From: Eutrigla gurnardus
Taxonomy: Eukaryota > Chordata > Actinopteri > Perciformes > Triglidae
Length of the DNA: 64,000 nucleotides
Reading direction: 5' to 3'
NCBI GenBank assembly: GCA_963514095.1
Contig: OY741271.1
Location: 15,721,272-15,785,271 of the forward strand
In this document: piece after piece, positions 12,901 to 23,800 of the stretch
How the letters are laid out: each line of letters opens with the position of its first letter
How positions within the stretch are numbered: the stretch's first letter is position 1
Program-made: the position numbers and the translations under genes
Notes under the pieces: generated by a model
Seen by the model: only the letters and a program-made list of their open reading frames with translations
What the model was told of the DNA's origin: nothing
Database searches by the model: none

Positions 12901-15900
12901 AGGAGTGTGTAGAATCCGTACTGTGACATACTTCTGAGGGAACCAGGGAGGCAGCCGGGACTTTCTGTTCGATGGGATTTGATTTGATCGCTCGGAAGAT
13001 TATATCGTGACCTTCTCAAAACGTATGTAGTTGCAGATTGGTTGATGGATGGATGTATTGATACAATAGAAACGGGTTGATATTAGCTGATAGCACACAT
13101 CACATTGTGTTGTCCAGGAAGGGAAAGACATTGGATTTTTATATACAATTTGAAGAAATAGAATTGTTATTGTTATTGTTGTTGTTGTTAATAATATATA
13201 ATACATTTTATTTAAAGGTGCCTTTCTTGGCACTCAAGGGCGGATGCGAAAAGGTTAAAAGGCTTAAGTAACGCCATATAGTAGATATAAAGTATATATA
13301 GACTAGTGAAACTCTTTACAATACTTTATAAAAACGTCACTCTCCACGTACCCACTTTCTATTATTGATTAAAATACAGCCTCATCTCTTGGTTACGACT
13401 AAAAAAAGACTGTGGTTTCCTCAAACCTGTTCAGTATTTTTGGCCATGATGAGTCTGATAGTGGCTGAAAGACTGAAAGGTGCTGTGAACACACCAAGCT
13501 TCGTGGCTGCTCATTTAACTGTGAGGAAACCTTTTTGACATTTTTCACAAGTGGCTCCTGCATCAACAGTATAGCCTCTGATGGTGTCACGGAGCCTGTA
13601 CTTCAGCACCTGCGTGACCCCCAGTGGACAAAAGGAACAGCAGTGCATGTTTACAGAAAATTCTCATACTTTGCATCATTGAACCTTTAATCGTGCCGGT
13701 TCTGGCCCTCAGGCCATATGTTTGACACCCCGGGTTAAAAGGGACTCGTAAGGTGATCATCTATTGTAACTCCATTGAAACTATTATTAACACATTTACG
13801 TCTCATTCCACTACAGCTGGATGTCATCGTAAGCTTTTAAGGGCCAAAGTATTGAATGCTCGTTGATGATGAATCACACGGATGAGACGAACAAGAGGGC
13901 TCCATGTTTGCCTGTTGCGCTTGTTAATAACACCTCGTTCATTGACTGAGGAAGCAACCAAGCAATTCATTATGCAACGCGCAGCCATGCAATACATTTG
14001 ATCATCAAACACCAAATATATTTTCTCATTTAATTAGAAAAGGCAATCATGAGGTCTGTGCGTGTTTATCACCTTGGTTTTTTGGTTTTGTTGCCTTTTT
14101 TTGTTTCGTTTTTAATCCGACACGATAATAACAACAAGAGCTGCATAAATGCATGAAGCTCTGCCGCCATTTACACCTTTGACTTCTCCACACCAGCAAG
14201 TCGACATGTTGTGGTTGGGAAAGTAATAGTGAATGGTCATATTATTTCAACTTTTTGTAAGAAGCACAACCTTGTTCAGATATTATGGTTTTGGTGCAGA
14301 CTATGATGTGCTTGTCACTATTGTTAGTCTGCTAGGAGATTAAAGCTTGTAACATATAATAGCAGTGAGTCCTTGGCTTATATGTAAGGTTCAGGCATTA
14401 TCAGTGTAGCTACTGTAATATCTAAGTCCTGCTCTCTCTTTGTGGTATTTCTAAATGTTCAGATATCTGTTAGTAATAAGATCTGATCTTAGATCCAGAG
14501 AACTGAAGAATATATATTTTAAGTAGCTAAATGAGGGCTGCACGGTGGTGTAGTGGGTAGCACTCTCGCCTCACAGCAAGAGGGTCCTGGGTTCGATCCC
14601 CGGGTCGGCCCGGGTTCCTTCTGTGTGGAGTTTGCATGTTCTCCCCGTGTAAGCGTGGGTTCTCTCCGGGTTCTCCGGCTTCCTCCCACAGTCCAAAGAC
14701 ATGCAGGATGGGGATAGGTTAATTGATGACTCTAAATTGCCCGTAGGTGTGAATGTGAGCGTGAATGGTTGTTTGTCTCTACATGTCGGCCCTGCGATAG
14801 ACTGGCGTCCTGTCCAGGGTGTACCCTGCCTTCGCCCAATGACAGCTGGGATCGGCTCCAGCCCCCCCGCGACCCTCAATACAGGATAAGCGGTAGAAAA
14901 TGGATGGATGGAAGTAGCTAAATGAGTCGTCATAATACCCAAAGGTTGTAATATTATACCCTGATTAAGAAATGGAAACAGATTTGACCCAATTATATAG
15001 TATGGGCTAATGTTATTATCAATTTTACTAGTGAATTAATGACAGTAGTAATGGATAAAACCCCTGTTATGACATCATTTAAGTCTGCTGGTAGAAAAAA
15101 GACAAGTGTTGAACAAAATAAAAAGGGTGTGATATATGAACAGCAACATCTTGTTTATAGTATTTTGCAGCTCCAAAAAAAACAGCTCCTTGGAAGTTGT
15201 CGGCCTTCCTGGCTCTGCCAGAGCTGCTGTCCCGCTGTTGCAAGCGCTGTGATTGATAAAATGATGGGACTCATGCTGTCCGTCCTGACAAAATGTGCAT
15301 TTCAGAAACTGACATACTTTCCAACAGAAATAACATGCGGACTACTTTCCTTTAAATATATCAAGGGAGGCAAAAGGGTGAAGTGAAATGCAGTCAATTT
15401 GTGTAATTATTTGTGTAACCCAGCACCCCATAAATCACATCAAGTCAGCCTTTACATAAAGCAATTGCTCTGCCTTGTAGATACAGATGCAACCTATAAT
15501 GCAATTTGCCTTTAAATGTTACGTCTAAATGTCCCGCGACACGACGACTGTATTTTATTGGACGTCTTACACCTGATTTAATAAGCAAGCCATAACGTTC
15601 TTTTTTACATGCTGTATAAATGATTTGCCAAAGTGGAGGATACATGACCCGTTCCATCCCCGGTGATTTTAGTGATGGCAGGGAGTTTCAAAGAGTGAAT
15701 TTGTATCTTTACAAATGTCCCTCATTATACATCAAAGTAATTATGGAGTCTCACATTGTTTCCCGGTCTCTTACTTTCATAGATAAGACGTCAACTCGCC
15801 AATAGCTGTAACTTTATAAAGTTCAAAGCTAATAATGCATTCGGCATTGAATGGTTGCCTGTAGATGGAATTGAATCAGAAGGAATCAAAAGGGTAAAGC

Positions 15901-16308
15901 TGAAAGAAGCTTTTTAAATCCCCACAAAGAGCCGTCCTCATAAATGATGGTGAATACCTTGACTCATTCATTTAGCATGTCCCTGGACTTGGGTTTTACC
16001 TTTCTCTTCCACAATGTATCAAAGTGAATACACACTCTTTTATTCTGCAGTTCTTTATAGTTCGTTTCGGAGCATTTTACTGTTTATCTTTACAGCGCTC
16101 AGCTGGTGACATCATGATCCGGAACATTCAGCTGAGGCATGCTGGGAAATATACGTGTGCCGTCCAGACCAAGGTGGACAGTGTGTCTATAGCCACCGAT
16201 GTGGTGGTCAGAGGTAAGGATGTCCCTCAAACTCCATCTTCACGAAGCATCTCACGTTGAAGTCAGATTTGTTGAGCTGTGTTAAGAAGCTGTGGCACAA
16301 CGACGGCG

Positions 16309-16352
<44 letters not shown>

Positions 16353-17810
16353 AACACACACACACACACTGTAGCTACATTTAGCGAAGCCTCTCTGCCC
16401 GCCAACAATGTCCCCATCTTCCATAGGAAATGAAAGCATGTAAACACAATAACTATAGCTGACTTCATGGCAGCAGTCTCCTAGCAGAGCAGACCAAACA
16501 ACGAAGTTAATCAAAGAATGAGAAGAAGCGGGATATATAAATATAGCATGATATGATGCCCATATAGGGATCACCATGCATTGTGATGCAGTTGTACAAT
16601 AAGATCCCCCCTCCAACACCTGCCATTGGGTCCTTTTTGGTGTCTGAACAATATACGTATGACTCCTCATCGCAGCTTACATATGAGATCGCCGTTAGCC
16701 GGATGGATTATTTTTGGGGTTGTCCATCTGTCCATACTTAGCGTGATCGTCCACCTGGACTCAAGGATGAACTGATTAGCATTTGGCGGTCAAAGGTCAA
16801 AGTCATTGTGAACGTTTTTCTTGTCCTAACTCAAGAATTGATTTGTCAATTATGACAATAATGGGATTATATAACGTCTAATAGGATAAAATGATTAAGT
16901 GATGACACTTTGAACAGGCATGGATGGACTTGCGACTTGCCCGGTTGGCGGACGCTCAAAAATGCGAGGCCATAATTCTAGTGTATTATTAGTTTATTTC
17001 TAGTTTATTTCCTAAAAACAGCTTTAAATTGTGCTGTTTGCTCAGCTTTTGTTTTCTTCTTCCACACCGATTCTATGGCTCCGTTCTCGTGCCTCTTCTC
17101 TTCATTAATCTCTATGGTTCATATATTCCCATGTGAATGACCTGAGACTAATAATCCTTTCAGGTCCCCCAAGCCCCCCCGTGGACTGTCAGGTGACTGA
17201 GATGACGGAGACCACCGCCGCTCTGTCCTGGGGATCCGGGTTGGACAACCACAGCCCTATCGACAGCTACACCATCCAGGCCAGGACGCCCTTCTCTCTC
17301 GGGTGGCAGGCCGTTACCACGGGTACGCTGGCTTTATCTGACAGTCTAAGTGTAGGTTGTGCGAATGTGAAGTCAGTGGATAAAACACCACACATGAAGT
17401 GACAGTAAATAACACATCTTCGGCTTGGCTAATTTTCAGTGGCAGATCTTGCAGGGTTTTGATGAAAGGTTATTTCTGTGATGTCTCTCAGTTCCCGAGC
17501 TGCTCGGGGGGAAGCAGCTGTCATCGACTGTTGCTGACTTGAGTCCCTGGGTGGAGTACGAGTTCAGAGTCCTGGCAACCAACAGCATAGGAACCGGCGA
17601 GCCCAGCAAACCCTCCAAGAAGACCCGCACCAAAGAAATGCGTACGTATCAGAAGGCTCCCTACATTTCTTCTGCTGCCAACGGTGGCATGCATTGTTTG
17701 CAGAATGATGCACAGGACTGCAATCAGATCCCTTCAAAGAATTTTATGGCACCCAGGAATTGAAGAGAATTTTCGGTTGATGCCTTGTAGCTTCAGTCAG
17801 ACAGTTTCAT

Positions 17811-17854
<44 letters not shown>

Positions 17855-20800
17855 AGCACATAGAAAATACTAATAGATACAGTATCTTTGGTTCAGAACC
17901 AACATTAATTAAATCTAGTCAAAGGGGTGGATTAAAAAGAGATTTAGATTTAAAAAATGCAATTAAATCACCCATCCTAAATGTGTATATCATTTTAATA
18001 CATTACTGCAAGAACATGCACCTATGTGTACATATGCATAGATAAGTACTTTTATTTACACAATATTTATATGGATAAACATAAAATCATAATGAACAAC
18101 CAATAAAAAAGACCCTCTAACCGAGTGCAGAGCAGTTAACATGGTTTTGATTTTGCTGTGTCCACTGTGTTACATATTGAAAAGCATTTTTTTGGCCAAT
18201 GTAAAAAGCAGATACTGGAATATCCAAACGGGCCCTTCTAACACTGTGATTGGTCCGTTAGTTCCCAGGGTGACTCCCGCCAGAGTGAATGGCGGCGGCG
18301 GAGGACGTTCAGAGCTGGTCATCACTTGGGAGGTAAACGTTTGAGTGAATTAATGTGACATATAGAGTCATATAGCAACAGACAGCCATTTACACTCACA
18401 TTCACACCTACAACTCATCAATTAACCTAATCTGCATATAATCTGATCTGTCTTTGCACTGCCGGAAGAAGCCAGAGTTGTATTTCTGAGTATAAAACCA
18501 CATAACGAGACGTACAAGATAGCTGCATAGCTGCATAGCTGCATTTTATTTTCAGTATTAATGCAATATCTTTAAGATCAGTCATCTTGACTCATCCCTC
18601 TGACTCATACCTTCTTAGCCTGTTCCTGAGGAGATGCAGAGCGGCCCAGGCTTTGGCTACGTGGTGGCTTTCCGCCCACTTGGGGCGCAGGGCTGGATGC
18701 AGGCCGCCGTCACATCCCCGGACGCCTCCAGATACGTCTTCAAGAATGAGAGCATCCCTCCCTTCACCCCTTACCAGGTCAAAGTCGGGGTTTACAACAA
18801 CAAGGGAGAGGGCCCTTTCAGTGCAGTGACAACCATCTACTCAGCAGAGGAAGGTGTGTGTTATAACTGAAGAGCAAAGCATGTGTGCAACACTTACAGT
18901 AATTACAGATCAGATTAGTTAAAGTCTAATAACTGTCACTTAAACTGAAGACGCAAAAAAAGTGAAAACTGGTTACGCATTTAAATGCACCAACTGGGCT
19001 TCAACGCTATTTGAAATGACATTTGGTCACAGATGGAGTTGTTTGCAGCTGTTGAGACGGCGCTGTAAAGCTTACCTGATCAAACTACACTCACACAGAC
19101 TGATGGAGTAGATCAGATGTGTGCCTGGCAAACTGTTTATTGATTTTTTTTCCCAAATTAAACTAAACTAATTACGTGTTTATTCATGTAATGTAACAGA
19201 GAAATTTGTGATTGGACGTTCCGGGATTTCATGTTGGAGCGCTCACTCCTCCTGACAAAGTGCTCTGGATAGATCGGATGAAGCTGCAGTAAAGTCATTC
19301 CTAAGACGTGGGTGTAGTGAGTCCGTGTCCTCCTCCTTGTCCTGACCTTCCCGTGTGCCTTTCAGAGCCCAGCAGAGCTCCAGGGAGGTTAAGGGCGAAG
19401 AGTGTATCAGCGTCCGAGGTAGAGGTCACCTGGAAGCCGCTAGCCTGGAGCAACAACCGCAGACGCATCCTGGGATACGAGGTCAAACTAACACATGCCC
19501 ACACAATTGGAATTAAATACATGTAGTGGACAGTGCCAACAGCTAGTGGCATTATATCTAGGATAACTATGTGATGACCTTTTTGTATCGTTGTCTACGG
19601 TATATAATTACTCAGTAACTCCAGTATATGAGCATGATGACGCCCTCCAGGGTTCATGCCCACAGTAGTGCAGTTACAGATGGTGTATTAACTAATCGGA
19701 TGGAGACCGATAGAGTATAAGTTATGTATTTTGCTGTGTTTTTAGTTGCATTACTGGGGTGAGAGGAAGAAGCAGGACACGGCCAGCGTGATCAGGACAG
19801 TGGGGAATAAAACCTCAGTACTCATCAGGGACCTGGAGGGCAGCTCTACCTATTACATCTCCCTGCGGGCGTATAACAGCGCTGGAGTGGGACCACAGAG
19901 CATCGTAGTCAATGTCACAACCAAGAAACCACGTAAGCACTCTCAACGTCATACTGGGACTGACTGTCCTTGTTATGCATGGTATTCCTTGCTAAATGCT
20001 AAGGTTGCACGATCCATTTGGTACATTTAATTTCAGCAGTAATGTTCCACTTATTGGAGTCGGAGGCGTGACATTTCTGACAAACACAACAGTGGACCAG
20101 CTGACCAATCAGGGCATCCTGGGCTTTTTGGGGAGGGCGGGGCAGGAGCTCAGTGTTTCAGAGAGTGTTTCAGTTTTTTTAGCATTAAAGTATGGAAACT
20201 ACACTCAACAAAAATATAAACGCAACACTTTTGTTTTTGCTCCCATTTTTCATGAGATGGACTTAAAGATCTAAAATTCATTCCAGATACACAATATTAC
20301 CATTTCTCTCAAACATTGTTCACAAATCTGTCTAAATGTGTGATAGTGAGCACTTCTGCTTTGCTGAGATAATCCATCCCACCTCACAGGTGTGCCACAT
20401 CAAGATGCTGATCTGACATCATGATTAGTGCACAGGTGTACCTTATACTGCCCACAATAAAAGGCCACTCTGAAATGTGCAGTTTTGTCTCACAGCAAAA
20501 TGCCACAGATGCCACAAGCATTGAGGGAGCGTGCAATTGGCATGCTGACAGCAGGAATGTCAACCAGATCTGTTGCTCGTGCATTGAATGTTCATTTCTC
20601 CACCATAAGCCGTCTCCAAAGGCGTTTCAGAGAATATGGCAGTACATCCAACCGGCCTCACAACCGCAGACCACGTGTAACCACACCAGCCCAGGACCTC
20701 CACATCCAGCAGGTTCACCTCCAAGATCGTCTGAGACCAGCCACTCAGACAGCTGCTGAAACAATTGGTTTGCATAACCAAACAATTTCTGCACAAACTG

Positions 20801-23800
20801 TCAGAAACCGTCTCAGGGAAGCTCAACTGCATGCTCGTCGTCCTCATCGGGGTCTTGACCTGACTCCAGCTCGTCGCCGTAACAGACTTGAGTGGGCAAA
20901 TGCTCACATTCGATGGCGTCTGTTCTCTTCACGGATGAATCTCGGTTTACATTGTTCAGGGCAGATGGCAGACAGCGTGTGTGGCGTCGTGTGGGTGAGC
21001 GCTTTGCTGATGTCAATGTTGTGGATCGAGTGGCCCATGGTGGTGGTGGGGTTATGGTATGGGCAGGCATCTGTTATGGACGAAGAACACAGGTGCATTT
21101 TATTGATGGCATTTTGAATGCACAGAGATACCGTGATGAGATCCTGAGGCCCATTGTTGTGCCATACATCCATGAACATCACCTCATGTTTCAGCAAGAT
21201 AATGCACGGCCCCATGTTGCAAGGATCTGTACACAATTCTTGGAAGCTGAAAATGTCCCAGTTCTTGCATGGCCAGCATACTCACCGGACATGTCACCCA
21301 TTGAGCATGTTTGGGATGTGCTTGACCGGCGTATACGACAGCGTGTACCAGTTCCCACTAATATCCAGCAACTTCGCACAGCCATTGAAGAGGAGTGGAC
21401 CAACATTCCACAGGCCACAATTGACCATCTGATAAACTCTATGCGAAGAAGATGTGTTGCACTGCATGAGGCAAATGGTGGTCACACCAGATACTGACTG
21501 GTTCTGAGTCCCCAGACCCCCAATAAAGCGAAAAAATGCACATTTCAGGGTGGCCTTTTATTGTGGACAGTCTAAGGCACACCTGTGCACTAATCATGAT
21601 GTCAGATCAGCATCTTGATGTGGCACACCTGTGAGGATGGATTATCTCAGCAAAGCAGAAGTGCTCACTATCACACATTTAGACTGATTTGTGAACAATG
21701 TTTGAGAGAAATGGTAATATTGTGTATCTGGAATGAATTTTAGATCTTTAAGTCCATCTCATGAAAAATGGGAGCAAAAACAAAAGTGTTGCGTTTATAT
21801 TTTTGTTGAGTGTAGTAGTAACCTGAAATAAAGTTCACATCGGAGAAGCAGCATAATATATCCTCTTGAAGTGCCTTGCCCGTGGGTTGAGTTGCGGCCC
21901 TGGGACTGTTGTTACATGTCGTATGCCACTGTCTCACCCCACATTGGGATCTTCACCTTACATGAATAGTGTGACGCTGGGGAACAAATTTAAACACCAA
22001 TTTAATTCAGGACCACACTGAGATCTGACAGACAGGCCAGACATTTTCCCTGGAAAAGGATGTTTTTATGCTGATAGATTCCCTTTAACTCTATCCTTTA
22101 TATGGTTTCTCACTTTTATTGCTATATATCACCTGCATGTCAAGGAGCAGAGACAAAACACAAGATTGAAAGAAAAGAGAGGCCCACCCATCAAAGCGTG
22201 TTCATACAGGCTAATAATATATGACATGCACTTTATACCCACATGTCTCTTCTTACCCGTCCTCCACCAGCCCTTAAACAGCTAGAGTCACAGCTCACTC
22301 CTCACAGTGGGGCGATGAACTCATGATGACAAATCCTTCTCAAGCTGACTTGATTCTGTTTATTTCTCCCTCCTCTTCCTCTCCTTCTCCCACGCCCCTC
22401 CTCGCCCTCCTCCAGCACCCAGCCAAGTCCCGGTCAAAATCATGTGGAACACCTCCAACTCCAAAGTCATCCTGAGGTGGGACCAAGTCCACGCTCTGGA
22501 GAACGAGTCAGAAGTCACGGGATATAAGGTAAGTAGAGAGCGTTACACCTCTCTGCAGCTCGACGAATGAATGGTTTTATAGATTGTAACATAACGGAGA
22601 ATGACGGACTGTCGCTCACTCCATTTACTTTTTCCACTTTTGACTCATTTATGAACATGGGCTTCTTTCCTTTTCCACCTTTAAATCATTCATAAACACT
22701 GATTTTGCTGATAAGTGAGGAAGCATCTAAACTCCACACAGTAGAGTCAACTGCATTTAATTTGGAGGAGCAGCAAGCCGTGTTCTAACGTACCGAGGTC
22801 GGGTCAGTGTGATGCGTTGCTTCATATTCATTTAATTTCAAAGTCATCCACGCATTTCGTGATCTCCTTAAAATAACCGTAACACCCACATCCCATCATT
22901 TTTGCCATTACATTTCATCCACGACTTCTGCTTTATCAAGCTGGCAGTCGTTCCACTAACGCTACTCTATACGTGTTACCAGTCCTTCCAGAATGTGATG
23001 CATGATACACATTTAAATTGATATTTCAGAAATCACATTTAAGGTTACGAATCCTTCTGAAGTGCCGTTTGGCTTTATCAATCTAAAAAATAAAGTTCAG
23101 ACATTCGTTTGCGGTCTCCTGCGTTCTCGAATATCAAACGGTGGAATCGTGATCTTAGTCACCAGCAGTCACTGCACATTATTTTCCAGAGAGCGGGACT
23201 GACTGTTTAGTAAAATGGGCAGATGCATCCAACTCCCATTGATGTATGTCTCCACTGCCCTTATCTCTACTGCATCCCTTTCCTGTGGCGGTCCATCACA
23301 GCCACGTGCAGCTTTTACACAGCGATATTCATCTTTGTTAGTTTCACAGGCGGCACATTACATCTCACGGAGCTGTCTGAAAGAAACACGAGCGCAAACT
23401 TAGATTTTCCCTCAGTGTATCAACAAGGACACTCTGAAACCAGTCCCATGATGCATTGTTTCTCGAGTGACTTCATCATCTTTACCTGGCTTGCTTCCTG
23501 CAGGTTATGTACAGCCAGGACAAACACAGCCGCCCCAGCGTGGTGGAGACCAACACCACCTCCTTGGAGTTATCGCTGCCGGTCAACCGGGACTACGTTA
23601 TCCAGATTAAACCCTTCAGCGAGGGCGGGGAGGGCAGCAGCAGCCACCAGATTACCATCCCCAAGATAGCAGGTGGGACGGTGCCGACGCATGACACGTG
23701 AAAATAAAATGTCTACACTTTTTGTCTCGTCTTTCCTCTCCCTAAATTGAAAGAGCAGTGAGAACATATGACATTTTTCTGTGCCCCGCATTGCATTATG

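Larger units (their letters stand above)
20202..21812 (+). mobile_element. Tc1-like (IS630/Tc1/mariner) DNA transposon with about 280-bp inverted repeats
   Basis: The whole element is 1611 bp, flanked by TA on both sides (20200-20201 and 21813-21814), the known Tc1 target duplication. The inverted repeats are 20202-20481 (left) and 21537-21812 (right); the ends read CACTCAACAAAAATATAAAC and its complement, with only scattered mismatches throughout. Between them lies a single transposase reading frame broken by a frameshift. It lies in the same orientation as cntn3. Confidence 0.95.
19933..22415 (+). other. cntn3 intron carrying nested transposons (2.5 kb)
   Basis: Most of the intron is a Tc1-like element (20202-21812) inside an older repeat. 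From 21883 to 22415 there is ordinary intron ending in a long C/T tract before the acceptor CTCCTCCAG. Confidence 0.8.

Noticed and set aside
14545..14610. Functional tRNA gene on the plus strand
   Set aside because: The tRNA-like promoter boxes belong to a retroposon with a 3' body and target-site duplication; no complete cloverleaf with an anticodon arm is evident.
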